Below, piece by piece: positions 9,089 through 16,975 of a stretch of DNA of 64,000 bases. The position numbers and the translations under genes were made by a program. The first letter of the stretch is position 1; every line of letters starts with the position of its first letter. Origin of the DNA: Paenibacillus algorifonticola (lineage in GTDB: Bacteria > Bacillota > Bacilli > Paenibacillales > Paenibacillaceae); NCBI RefSeq assembly GCF_000971975.1, contig NZ_KQ040778.1, positions 124,001 through 188,000 on the forward strand, in the 5' to 3' direction. A model generated the notes under the pieces. It saw only the letters and a list, made by a program, of their open reading frames with translations, was not told the DNA's origin and searched no databases.

Positions 9089-10996
9089 ATGAATATAAGG
9101 AACCTATTTGCCAAACATGCGCTGAGCGAATTTGCCGCTGGCAAAGTAAAGCTATCCGCAGGGCCGCTTAAAGCCCGCTTTGAGCTGAATAAGAAATATG
9201 TCATGAGCCTTACGGAGGACAATCTGCTCCGCAATTTTTATTTGGAAGCCGGGCTGTGGAGCTACAGCGGGAATGGAGGCACAACGAGCGCGACTACGAC
9301 GAGCAGCGATGGTCCCGAGCATTGGCACTGGGGCTGGGAATCGCCAACCTGCGAGCTGCGCGGCCATATGATGGGGCACTGGCTGTCCGCTGCTGCCCGG
9401 ATCTGCTCGCAGACGGGAGATGCGCAGGTGAGAGCGAAGGCAGATTTTATTGTAGCGGAGCTTGAAAGATGCCAGCAGGCAAGTGGCGGACAGTGGCTGG
9501 CCGCTTTTCCCGAGACGTACATGAATCGCATGGCACAAGGAAGATTTGTGTGGGCGCCGCATTATACCGTACACAAGCTGCTTATGGGCTTGCATGAGAT
9601 GTATGTGTTGACAGGCAATCAGAAGGCATTGACCATTATGAATGGTATGGCGTCATGGTTCTATTTGTGGACGGCAGGCTTTTCCCAGCAGGAAATGGAC
9701 GAGCTGCTTGATATGGAGACGGGAGGCATGCTGGAAGCATGGGCTGATCTTTATGGCATTACCAGTGATCCCAAGCATCTGGCACTCATTGAAAAATATG
9801 ACAGGCGGCGATTTTTCGATGCGCTGCTTGAAGGGCAGGATGTGCTGACGAACAAGCATGCCAACACGCAAATTCCTGAAATATTGGGTGCTGCGCGGGC
9901 TTGGGAGGTGACGGGCGAGACAAGATTTCGCAAAGTAGTCGAAGCCTTCTGGAAAAATGCGGTGACGGACAGAGGATATGTAGCAACTGGGGCGGGTGAT
10001 GATGGCGAGCTGTGGATGCCTGCCGGAGACATGGGAGCAAGGCTTGGCGTCGGTCAAGAGCATTGCTGCAATTACAATATGATGCGGCTGGCACAGACGC
10101 TTCTGCGCTGGACTGGTGAAGCGGTGTATGCGGATTATTGGGAACGGCGATTTATAAATGGCGTCCTGGCGCAACAGCATGGCGATACCGGCATGGTTTC
10201 CTATTTTCTTGGGATGGGAGCAGGCAGCCACAAGGCATGGGGATCACCGACCCAGCATTTCTGGTGCTGCCACGGGACGCTAGTGCAGGCGAATGCCGGC
10301 TACGAATCGCAAATTTTTCTTGCAGACCAGACGGGAATTGCAGTATGCCAGTGGCTTTCATCGGAGCTAGTCCATGAATGGGAGGGCTGTGCTATTCGCC
10401 TTCAGCTCGAGCAAGACGGCCAATATGGGGACTATCCGCTGAATAATTGGTCAGTCACGGGGATGGGGGCCATCACGAAGGTAAATACCCCGCCGCTGCC
10501 CGTCCATCGTCCGAATAGCATGCAGTATAAGCTGACTATTCGCACGGAGCAGCCGATCACCTTCGCGCTTAAGCTGCGTATGCCATGGTGGCTGAGCGGG
10601 CAAGCGAGCATTTCCATTAACGGAGAAAAAGCTGAAGCAGCCGAATATGCACCTTCCTCCTTTGCGGAGCTTATCCGTCAGTGGGAGGATGGAGATACCA
10701 TCTCGGTGGAGCTGCCGAAGGCGCTGAAGGCTGAGCCGCTTCCAGGCGACCATGGAAAAGTTGCTTTTCTGGACGGCCCTGTCGTGCTTGCAGGCTTGAC
10801 GGAGGAGGAGCGTATGCTTGCTGGTGATCCAGCAAATCCGGCAACGCTGCTGATGCCTGACCGTGAACGCAATCACAGCTGGTGGAATAGCGGCTATTAC
10901 CGGTCGGCAGGCATCGACCGCGGTTTCCGGTTTATCCCGCTGTTCGAGGTTAAGGACGAGGCGTATGCGGTTTATTTTTCAATTAAGCCGAACTAA
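9089..10996 (+). CDS. Glycoside hydrolase family 127, beta-L-arabinofuranosidase-like
   Basis: 635-residue enzyme of the DUF1680/GH127 family, whose characterised members release beta-L-arabinofuranose using a cysteine nucleophile held by zinc. The expected metal and catalytic set is visible: Glu324 and Cys326 in QEHCCNYNM, and Cys393-Cys394 in FWCCHGT. The N-terminal (alpha/alpha)6 barrel runs to about residue 420 with beta-sandwich regions after it. No signal peptide is present, so it acts on imported oligosaccharides. ATG 9089 follows GGAAGGG. It is divergent from the AraC regulator. The family is well supported, the exact sugar is inferred. Confidence 0.92.
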   Translation: MNIRNLFAKHALSEFAAGKVKLSAGPLKARFELNKKYVMSLTEDNLLRNFYLEAGLWSYSGNGGTTSATTTSSDGPEHWHWGWESPTCELRGHMMGHWLSAAARICSQTGDAQVRAKADFIVAELERCQQASGGQWLAAFPETYMNRMAQGRFVWAPHYTVHKLLMGLHEMYVLTGNQKALTIMNGMASWFYLWTAGFSQQEMDELLDMETGGMLEAWADLYGITSDPKHLALIEKYDRRRFFDALLEGQDVLTNKHANTQIPEILGAARAWEVTGETRFRKVVEAFWKNAVTDRGYVATGAGDDGELWMPAGDMGARLGVGQEHCCNYNMMRLAQTLLRWTGEAVYADYWERRFINGVLAQQHGDTGMVSYFLGMGAGSHKAWGSPTQHFWCCHGTLVQANAGYESQIFLADQTGIAVCQWLSSELVHEWEGCAIRLQLEQDGQYGDYPLNNWSVTGMGAITKVNTPPLPVHRPNSMQYKLTIRTEQPITFALKLRMPWWLSGQASISINGEKAEAAEYAPSSFAELIRQWEDGDTISVELPKALKAEPLPGDHGKVAFLDGPVVLAGLTEEERMLAGDPANPATLLMPDRERNHSWWNSGYYRSAGIDRGFRFIPLFEVKDEAYAVYFSIKPN

Positions 10997-11122
10997 ATGA
11001 ATGCCTGGCTGGCTTTCGCAGCCTTAACAAGAGGGGCGACTTACCTGCGTCAATCATCCAAGAGACAGACGTCTTGCTGACATATGCTATGGAGGAGGAA
11101 GCAGGAAAGGAGCTGGTAGCTT

Positions 11123-11797
11123 TTGAGCGAGCATCAGGGCAGGCAGTTGGCAAGCAAGTGGGCGAAGACGGCCGTATTATTGTCACACGCGGGTATTGCC
11201 CCGCATATTCCCCCTACCAGACGGTATACTGGGGAAAACTTGAGGAGCATGCTGCGAACGCATCAAATGGTTGTAATCAAGCCGGTTTGCGGAGCAGGCG
11301 GGCACGGGGTTATTAAGGTGACGCAGGATGGAAGCGCAAGCTATTCCTACACCTACTATGCACAGAAAAAGCAATTCAGCAGCTTTAACGCTCTGAAGAG
11401 CGCGCTTGATCAACAACGCAAGGGACGGGCTTATATTATACAAAAAGGCATCCGTCTAGCCACCGTCGGCAGTAGGCCGATCGATTACCGCGTGAAATAT
11501 GTAAAGACCGATACGGGCTGGGTTTATCGCGCCATGGTAGGAAGAATTGCTAGAGAGGGCTTATTCGTAACGAACCTCTGTCGAGGCGGAACGATGGTTA
11601 GCGCGGCGGAAGGCATCAGGAGCTCGATTTCCGGTGCAGCCGTTCAGGCAAAAAAATCGAAGATGAGAGAATTGACGGTGCTGGCGACGCAGCTGCTGGA
11701 AAGCCGGTTTCCGGGCATTGGACAGCTGGGCTTCGATTATGGCATCGACAAGAGCGGGAAAATATGGATTTTCGAAGTGAATACGAGGCCGCAATAA
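11123..11797 (+). CDS. YheC/YheD family ATP-grasp protein
   Basis: 224-residue protein matching the C-terminal ATP-grasp part of the YheC/YheD family, whose B. subtilis members are spore-coat-associated. Visible features are the ATP-binding VVIKPVCGAGGHGVIKV region, YIIQKGI with PIDYRVKYVK, and a metal-binding end GQLGFDYGI followed by FEVNTRPQ. It is shorter than YheC or YheD, but short versions like this are common in Paenibacillus as I recall. The start is a TTG with AAAGGAG about ten bases upstream. The ligase-like reaction and substrate are unknown. Confidence 0.8.
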   Translation: MSEHQGRQLASKWAKTAVLLSHAGIAPHIPPTRRYTGENLRSMLRTHQMVVIKPVCGAGGHGVIKVTQDGSASYSYTYYAQKKQFSSFNALKSALDQQRKGRAYIIQKGIRLATVGSRPIDYRVKYVKTDTGWVYRAMVGRIAREGLFVTNLCRGGTMVSAAEGIRSSISGAAVQAKKSKMRELTVLATQLLESRFPGIGQLGFDYGIDKSGKIWIFEVNTRPQ

Positions 11798-11819
11798 ACC
11801 CGAAAGGGTTTATTTTTTT
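11793..11819 (+). terminator. Terminator overlapping the stop codon
   Basis: AATAAACCC-GAAA-GGGTTTATT followed by a T-run; the left arm includes the TAA stop of the ATP-grasp gene. Confidence 0.85.
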
Positions 11820-11934
11820 GACCCTCTACTAAATTTCCATAAGAGGAAAAAATAACTAATGTCATTAAACGATAAGATTGATAGATTAAGAGATTGTAAT
11901 TAAAGTTTTTTATGGAAATGGTAAAAATTCAGAC

Positions 11935-12033
11935 TGTGCATAACCGTATCCACAATGTACACAGCGCGAATCCTCAATATTCGACGTTTATTCACACGCC
12001 ATGCACACCCTGTCCACAAGCAGCTGTGTATAA
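11935..12033. promoter_or_regulatory. Cluster of DnaA boxes upstream of sda
   Basis: Three perfect matches to the DnaA box TTATNCACA (or its complement TGTGNATAA) lie within 100 bases: TGTGCATAA 11935-11943, TTATTCACA 11988-11996 and TGTGTATAA 12025-12033. A one-mismatch box GTATCCACA is at 11946-11954, and two-mismatch boxes are near 11999-12007 and 12010-12018. In B. subtilis DnaA activates sda, so this is very likely the DnaA-responsive control region. Confidence 0.8.
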
Positions 12034-12042
12034 CCAGAACGG

Positions 12043-12070
12043 TTGTTCTATCGTTTATCTCCGTGATAAT
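12043..12070 (+). promoter_or_regulatory. sda promoter candidate
   Basis: TTGTTC, a 16-base spacer and GATAAT, ending about 40 bases before the sda start and directly after the DnaA-box cluster. Confidence 0.6.
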
Positions 12071-12112
12071 ATGGTGAAGCATTAGCAAAAGCCAAGAAAG
12101 GAAGTGCCGATT

Positions 12113-12256
12113 ATGGAGCTTATGTCCGACGCTTTTCTTAAGGACACCTACTATGCGGCGGTCCAGTCTAAGCTAGATCAGGAATTTATTCAAATGCTGC
12201 TTTTTGAAATGAAGCGAAGGCAATTGACAGACGAGGATGTGCGCAATACAGCCTGA
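12113..12256 (+). CDS. sda: Sda-family sporulation checkpoint protein
   Basis: 47-residue protein that matches Sda, the inhibitor of sporulation histidine kinases that blocks Spo0A activation when replication initiation or DNA integrity is disturbed. The family pattern is clear: LSD-like MSDAFLKDTYY, then a helical hairpin KLDQEFIQMLLFEMKRR. ATG 12113 is preceded by AAAGGAAG about eight bases upstream; a second ATG at 12122 is possible. The DnaA-box cluster directly upstream strongly supports the call, because DnaA control is the hallmark of sda. It is convergent with a small zinc-finger gene only four bases away. Confidence 0.88.
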   Translation: MELMSDAFLKDTYYAAVQSKLDQEFIQMLLFEMKRRQLTDEDVRNTA

Positions 12257-12260
12257 GACG

Positions 12261-12500
12261 TTATTCCTGCCATTCACTTATGCACACTTCTATCGTATGC
12301 GCGCAGCTTGGGCACAGTGCCGTATGTAAACAATTTGCATCGCCTATCTGATTGCGAGCGGAACCGGAGATGGATACAGGCTCGTATGGAGCATAAGGAT
12401 CACTCCATTCCAGCGTACGCCCGCAATCATTCATCGCTTCATTGCACTTGTCACAATTTACTTCCACTCTCTTGATGCCGTTGCAGACTGGACAAAACAT
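12261..12500 (-). CDS. Small Cys-rich (zinc-ribbon-like) hypothetical protein
   Basis: 79-residue protein of unknown function with paired cysteines: CPVCNG, CDKCNEAMNDC and CPSCAHTIEVC. The arrangement suggests two zinc-ribbon-like knuckles. The ATG at 12500 is chosen because AAGGAGG lies eight bases before it; an in-frame ATG 24 bases further up has no such site. It is transcribed toward sda and ends four bases from it. Possibly a Paenibacillaceae-specific protein, but I cannot name a family. Confidence 0.75.
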   Translation of the reverse strand: MFCPVCNGIKRVEVNCDKCNEAMNDCGRTLEWSDPYAPYEPVSISGSARNQIGDANCLHTALCPSCAHTIEVCISEWQE

Positions 12501-12615
12501 AAGGGTATCCTCCTTGGCTTGCACCGCTTAACGCCATGCATCGCTTCAAGGTAGAATACCCTTATTTGTGTGTATTTACTTATTGCTTGTATGGAAGGCT
12601 GCGAGCGTTTCCGGC

Positions 12616-13617
12616 TTACAGCTTCATATTGCTGCTGTGGCCAGGAGAAAGCTTCGCTTCCGGATCTACATATACTTTCGCATTGTTAATCGCTGTTGGC
12701 GCTTCGCCAAACCCGACAGCAATCAGCTTGAGCTTGCCTGGGTAAGTCGTAATATCGCCTGCTGCGAACAGTCCAGGAATATTCGTTTCCATGCGCGTAT
12801 CCACGACGATGGAGCCGCCTTGAATTTCAATGCCCCATTCGGCAATTGGGCCGAGGGAGGACACAAAGCCAAAGTTGACAATAACGGCGTCGACATCGAG
12901 CTCTGTCGTTTCTTTCGTTTTCACATGGGCAAGCGTTACTTTCTCGATTTGGTCCTCGCCATGCAGCGCGGTAATTTCCATCGGAGTCAGCACATTGACC
13001 TTGGAATTCATCAGGTTTTCTACACTGTGCTCATGCGCACGGAACTTGTCTCTGCGGTGAATGAGCGTGACGCTCTTCGCAATCGGCTCCAGCATAAGCG
13101 ACCAGTCAACCGCGGAGTCGCCGCCACCGCTGATCAGAACGTTCTGGTCTTTAAAGCGCTGCAGGTCGCCGACAAAATAATGCAGATTTTTCTTCTCGTA
13201 AGCGGCAGCTTCTGGAAGCTCCAGACGACGCGGCTCAAACGCGCCTACGCCAGCTGTAATAATAACGGCCTTCGCGTAGTGGGTTTCTGTATCAGTCGTA
13301 ATTTCGAACAGGCGCTCATCCTTTTTGATGACCTGCTTAACCTTTTGCTCCAGGCAAATTTGCGGCTTGAAGTGGTTAAGCTGCTCTACAAGGCGGTCAA
13401 CAAGCTCTTGAGCCGTTACTTTCGGGAAGCCTGCAACGTCATAAATATATTTCTCTGGATAAAGTGCAGCCAGTTGTCCACCAAGTTGGGGCATGCTTTC
13501 AATTAGCTTAACGGATGCTTGGCGCATGCCGCCGTAAAAAGCAGCGAACAGGCCAGCAGGACCGCCGCCAATAATTGCGATATCGACAATGTTTTCAGGT
13601 AGTTCAGTTTGAGACAA
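12616..13617 (-). CDS. Ferredoxin/flavodoxin-NADP+ reductase, YumC type
   Basis: 333-residue thioredoxin-reductase-like flavoenzyme that transfers electrons between NADPH and ferredoxin or flavodoxin. It has an FAD motif [12 protein letters not shown] near residue 15, an NADPH motif [11 protein letters not shown] in the middle, and [14 protein letters not shown] at the FAD-closing end. It lacks the CxxC disulphide of true thioredoxin reductases, which fits the YumC group (B. subtilis YumC is 332 residues). The start is a TTG with GGAGG eight bases upstream; the longer frame has no ribosome site. It is divergent from the NADH dehydrogenase gene, the same neighbourhood as yumC-yumB in Bacillus. 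Confidence 0.92.
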   Translation of the reverse strand: MSQTELPENIVDIAIIGGGPAGLFAAFYGGMRQASVKLIESMPQLGGQLAALYPEKYIYDVAGFPKVTAQELVDRLVEQLNHFKPQICLEQKVKQVIKKDERLFEITTDTETHYAKAVIITAGVGAFEPRRLELPEAAAYEKKNLHYFVGDLQRFKDQNVLISGGGDSAVDWSLMLEPIAKSVTLIHRRDKFRAHEHSVENLMNSKVNVLTPMEITALHGEDQIEKVTLAHVKTKETTELDVDAVIVNFGFVSSLGPIAEWGIEIQGGSIVVDTRMETNIPGLFAAGDITTYPGKLKLIAVGFGEAPTAINNAKVYVDPEAKLSPGHSSNMKL

Positions 13618-13857
13618 CGTTGGCACCTCCACATATTTGTATCTATCCTTATTATTATAAACATATGGGCACAAAGAAGGAAATAACTAATTTGTATGCC
13701 CTTCTAAAGTTTTTCGTATAAAATGCCATTGAACTTTTGTTTAAAACTCTGTAGTATGTCTGTTGTATGTTAAGGTTGGCACAGCTGGAAATTGGCCAAA
13801 TATAGGGAGACTAAGTTGCACATTTAATCCTCGTAGATCATAAATGTAGAAAGAGGT

Positions 13858-13875
13858 TTGTGTAATTTTTCACAA
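13858..13875. promoter_or_regulatory. Rex-type operator upstream of ndh
   Basis: TTGTGTAATTTTTCACAA matches the Rex consensus TTGTGAANNNNTTCACAA at all specified positions but one. It lies 36 bases before the NADH dehydrogenase start. Rex is the NADH/NAD+ sensor, and B. subtilis ndh is a Rex target, so feedback control of ndh is expected. Confidence 0.8.
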
Positions 13876-13911
13876 TATAATTAAACGCATAGGAATGGAA
13901 GGGATCATACG

Positions 13912-15105
13912 ATGAGCAACATACCTAAGATTGTTATTCTGGGTGCGGGATACGGCGGAGTGCTGACGGCGTTGCGTTTGCAGAAGGAGCTTAACTACAA
14001 CGAAGCAGATGTTACATTGGTAAACAAGCATGACTATCATTACATTACCACACATTTGCATATGCCAGCGGCAGGAACCGATAATCCTGAAAATGCCCGT
14101 GTCAGCATCTCGAAGCTGATTGACGAATTTAAAATTGATTTTGTAAAATCGACGGTTGTACAAATTCGCCCGCAGGACAAAAAGGTTATTTTGGAAGACG
14201 GTACGCTGTCTTACGATTATTTGGTTGTGGGACTTGGCGGAGAGCCGGAAACGTTCGGTATTCCGGGCCTTGGCGAGCATGCGATGAACATTCGCAGCAT
14301 TAACTCGGTCCGCCTTATTCGCGAGCATATTGACTATCAATTTGCCCGCTTTAAGCGCGAGCCGCATCGCACCGATTATTTGACATTTATTGTAGGCGGA
14401 GCAGGCTTTACCGGCATTGAGTTCGTCGGCGAGCTCTCAGACCGCATTCCTGAGCTGTGCAAGCAGTTCGATGTAGACCCGGCGCTTGTGAAAATCTACA
14501 ATATTGAAGCGGCTCCGACGGCGCTGCCAGGCTTTGATCCTGAGCTTGTGGAATATGCGATGGACGTGCTGACGAAGAAGAACGTCACGTTCCGAATTGG
14601 CACAGCGATTAAAGAGTGTACGGCAGAAGGTGTCGTTGTTGGTGAAGGCGAAGAGATCAAGTCGGCAACGGTCATCTGGACGGGCGGCATCCGCGGCAAT
14701 CGCTTGATTGAGGATGCAGGCTTTGAAACGATGCGCGGACGTGTGAAAATCGACGACCAGCTGCGCGCGCCAGGCCATGAGAATATTTACATTTTGGGCG
14801 ACAACTCGCTCATGTTTAATCCGGAAGGCCGTCCATATCCGCCAACCGCGCAAATTGCTATGCAGCAAGGTGTCGTGTGCGCCCACAATTTGGTTGCATC
14901 GATTCGCAACCAGCCGCTTAAAGCGTTCGCGTTCAGCAACAAAGGAACGGTAGCGTCCCTTGGCAAAGGTGAAGCGATCGGTCTTGCATTTGGCAAAAAA
15001 TATAAAGGCCGGGTAGCGGCATGGCTGAAGAAAATGATCGACCTGCGCTATCTGTTCATTATCGGCGGCATTCCGCTCGTCCTGCGCAAAGGGAAGTTTT
15101 TCTAA
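13912..15105 (+). CDS. ndh: Type II NADH dehydrogenase
   Basis: 397-residue membrane-associated flavoprotein that oxidises NADH and reduces menaquinone without pumping protons. It has an N-terminal FAD motif VILGAGYGGVLTA, a second dinucleotide motif VGGAGFTGIEF, the FAD-closing YILGDNSL region and a quinone-site-like AQIAMQQG. The C-terminus is basic and hydrophobic, fitting peripheral membrane binding. It resembles YumB/Ndh, and its divergent YumC neighbour supports this. A Rex-type operator precedes it, and the start of the next gene overlaps its stop (TAATG), so the two are co-translated. Confidence 0.93.
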   Translation: MSNIPKIVILGAGYGGVLTALRLQKELNYNEADVTLVNKHDYHYITTHLHMPAAGTDNPENARVSISKLIDEFKIDFVKSTVVQIRPQDKKVILEDGTLSYDYLVVGLGGEPETFGIPGLGEHAMNIRSINSVRLIREHIDYQFARFKREPHRTDYLTFIVGGAGFTGIEFVGELSDRIPELCKQFDVDPALVKIYNIEAAPTALPGFDPELVEYAMDVLTKKNVTFRIGTAIKECTAEGVVVGEGEEIKSATVIWTGGIRGNRLIEDAGFETMRGRVKIDDQLRAPGHENIYILGDNSLMFNPEGRPYPPTAQIAMQQGVVCAHNLVASIRNQPLKAFAFSNKGTVASLGKGEAIGLAFGKKYKGRVAAWLKKMIDLRYLFIIGGIPLVLRKGKFF

Positions 15106-15371
15106 TGCGTCATTGCAGCGTGCAGGTTCGGGGGTTGCTGACGCGGGATGAGCTGGATCGCTATAACGCTCTAATGGAAGTCGGCTCGTATTTGGAGTCG
15201 CAAAATCGCTATGATTTGGCTTATCCGGTTCAAAAGGAAGTAGACCTGCTCATCCAGCCGGCGATTGAACGGTTGAAGGATAAAGGCCGCGAGCGCGACC
15301 GCGCAACGCAGGAGTATTTGGAAGCGAAGCGCCTGGGCCAGGATGAAGAGGATGACGAGGAAGAAGATTAG
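15105..15371 (+). CDS. Small acidic-tailed hypothetical protein coupled to ndh
   Basis: 88-residue protein of unknown function whose ATG shares one base with the ndh stop codon, indicating translational coupling. It is charged, with a likely helical centre and a C-terminal tail that is almost entirely acidic (GQDEEDDEEED). No catalytic motif is visible. The tight coupling suggests a role with the NADH dehydrogenase, possibly as a small accessory protein, but that is inference. A strong hairpin follows it. Confidence 0.7.
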   Translation: MRHCSVQVRGLLTRDELDRYNALMEVGSYLESQNRYDLAYPVQKEVDLLIQPAIERLKDKGRERDRATQEYLEAKRLGQDEEDDEEED

Positions 15372-15382
15372 GCGAAGCTAAT

Positions 15383-15440
15383 AAAAAAAGAACCGCCCCG
15401 GCACAGTGACGAACATTCGTCATCGTGCCGGGGCGGTTGT
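15383..15440 (-). terminator. Terminator between the ndh operon and hemQ
   Basis: A very strong hairpin: AACCGCCCCGGCAC (15391-15404) pairs with GTGCCGGGGCGGTT (15425-15438), with TGACGAA/TTCGTCA inside. On the minus strand it is followed by TTCTTTTTTTATT, so it is a classic terminator for hemQ. It probably also stops the ndh transcript, although the plus-strand T-run is weak. Confidence 0.85.
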
Positions 15441-15469
15441 GCATTATTTTCAAAAGAAAGAAAAAAGGT

Positions 15470-16216
15470 CTAAACTTTCAGCAGAGCGGTGAATTTCGCT
15501 GCATCAAGCAAATTGCCGACGTAGAAGTCGCCAAAGTCGCCATAGCGGGCGCTAACTTCATCAAAGCGCATTTCGTAGATCAGCTTCTTGAATTGCAGCG
15601 CATCCTCTGCAAACAGCGTTACGCCCCACTCCCAATTGTCGAAGCCGACGGAGCCGCTAATAATTTGCTTCACTTTGCCGGCATATTTGCGGCCGATCAT
15701 GCCATGGCTGCGCATCATCGTGCGGCGCTCGTCCATGCCGAGCATGTACCAGTTGTCGTTGCCGTCGCGGCGCTTATTCATCGGATAGAAGCAGATGTGG
15801 CGCGCTTTTGGCAAAATCGGCTTGAGGCGGGCAAGAATTTCCGGATTTTCCATCGGATCGGTGCCCGGCTGGTTCACATAGTTGCTCAGCTCCACAACGC
15901 TTACATAGGAATAGGCCTGCGTTGTAAAGGAAGCGAACGCTGTTTTATTGAAAGCTGTCTCAATTTCGTTCAGCTCCTCCAGCGTTTCGCGCAGGTGCAT
16001 GAAAACAAAATCAGCTTTTTGTCCAACGATGGAGTAGACAGCTGTGCTGCCTTGCTTGCTTTCCTCGATATCCGACCATTGCTTCAGAAACGTATTCAGC
16101 TCATCCAGCATGCGGTTTTGCTCTTCGGTGGTGCTCAGTCTCCAGGCAGCCCAATTAACGCTGCGGAAATCATGAAGGCAGTACCAGCCCTCTAGTGTAA
16201 TAGCTACTTCACTCAT
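15470..16216 (-). CDS. hemQ: Coproheme decarboxylase (HemQ, chlorite-dismutase family)
   Basis: 248-residue enzyme that decarboxylates Fe-coproporphyrin III to protoheme, the last step of the coproporphyrin-dependent haem pathway used by Gram-positive bacteria. The catalytic-type tyrosine is Tyr144 in CFYPMNKRR, and the proximal haem histidine is His171 in [12 protein letters not shown]. Length agrees with B. subtilis HemQ (YwfI). ATG 16216 was chosen from the conserved N-terminus; an in-frame ATG 27 bases upstream overlaps the AGGGG ribosome site. It sits between ndh and yuiB, in a respiratory neighbourhood. Confidence 0.93.
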   Translation of the reverse strand: MSEVAITLEGWYCLHDFRSVNWAAWRLSTTEEQNRMLDELNTFLKQWSDIEESKQGSTAVYSIVGQKADFVFMHLRETLEELNEIETAFNKTAFASFTTQAYSYVSVVELSNYVNQPGTDPMENPEILARLKPILPKARHICFYPMNKRRDGNDNWYMLGMDERRTMMRSHGMIGRKYAGKVKQIISGSVGFDNWEWGVTLFAEDALQFKKLIYEMRFDEVSARYGDFGDFYVGNLLDAAKFTALLKV

Positions 16217-16319
16217 ATCAGCGATAACCCCTATCTTTGGCATATTTTGCTGTGAACATTGTAACGTAGTTTAGGGCGTAAGGGCAAATGTCGGACTTGT
16301 GACAATTGGTAGATCGGAA

Positions 16320-16348
16320 TTGACTTCCTTAAGCGGTTTCATTAAAAT
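16320..16348 (+). promoter_or_regulatory. yuiB promoter
   Basis: TTGACT, a 17-base spacer and TAAAAT, 31 bases before the yuiB start. Confidence 0.75.
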
Positions 16349-16378
16349 GTTATCGAGAGTCTGAGAGGGGAATCGTAC

Positions 16379-16666
16379 ATGCTTCAACTGATTATTGCGA
16401 CGGTGCTGTTTTTGGTCATGATGTTCGGCATCGGATTTATTCTGAATATGCTATTGAAAACAACATGGTTTCCCATTTATATGTTTATTATTGTTCTTGT
16501 GCCGTTCTACGTCTGGAGCACATGGGATAAGACGCTCTCTACTTCCGAGAACTTTACGAGCTTTACTTTCATTGATTTAGTGCCTGTATTTGGCGCATTA
16601 ATTGGCGCGTATTTAAGCGGATGGACGATTCAGGCGCTGCGCAAGGGCGGCTATAAGATGTTTTAA
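16379..16666 (+). CDS. yuiB: YuiB family membrane protein
   Basis: 95-residue protein with three hydrophobic helices that resembles the YuiB family of Bacilli, encoded in the same yumC-yumB area of B. subtilis. Helices lie at about residues 4-27, 30-46 and 63-84, with a short charged loop between the last two and a basic tail (RKGGYKMF). A GAGAGGGGAA ribosome site precedes the ATG, and a vegetative promoter lies just upstream. Function is unknown; relatives lie near respiratory genes. Confidence 0.75.
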   Translation: MLQLIIATVLFLVMMFGIGFILNMLLKTTWFPIYMFIIVLVPFYVWSTWDKTLSTSENFTSFTFIDLVPVFGALIGAYLSGWTIQALRKGGYKMF

Positions 16667-16673
16667 GCGTATA

Positions 16674-16703
16674 AGCAAATCCCTCACTTGGGGGATTTTT
16701 TCT
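16674..16703 (+). terminator. yuiB terminator
   Basis: AAATCCC pairs with GGGGGATTT across a short loop, followed by a T-run. Confidence 0.75.
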
Positions 16704-16784
16704 ATTTTAGAACATGGCTTTGCGGTCCGTTTTAAAATATAAGAATTTATAAGTTGCACACTTATAATTGGCTTATATTACACC

Positions 16785-16835
16785 CTCGAAACGGTAGCTT
16801 TTCCGCCAGAGGACGGCTTCAGCCGTTTACGCTTG
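16785..16835 (+). repeat. Half copy of the two-hairpin intergenic repeat
   Basis: This stretch carries a variant of the second stem of the repeat that follows directly: GAAACGG, CCGCCAGAGGACGG, then CAGCCGTTT and CTTG. It stands in the same orientation immediately before the full copy, so the locus has one and a half units. Confidence 0.6.
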
Positions 16836-16933
16836 AAATATAGGAAAGGATATCCTAACGCTATCCTTTCTCTATATTTCTCGGAATGAAACGCGCCGCG
16901 CCGCCAAAGGATGGCGACAGCCGTTTCACCTTG
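16836..16933 (+). repeat. Two-hairpin intergenic repeat, copy 1
   Basis: 98-bp element with a first stem (AAATATAG-GAAAGGATA pairing with TATCCTTTC and CTATATTT) and a second stem (TGAAACG to CGTTTCA around CCGCCAAAGGATGG). The last 55 bases are almost identical to the copies at 29437-29537 and 51690-51787. It lies between the yuiB terminator and dnaB. Confidence 0.85.
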
Positions 16934-16975
16934 TGTTAAACTGATAGAAAGTATGGACAGGATGGAGTAGATGCC

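Noticed and set aside
12568-13506. Long open frame opposite the YumC gene
   Set aside because: Shadow of the YumC coding strand; no ribosome site and no family resemblance.
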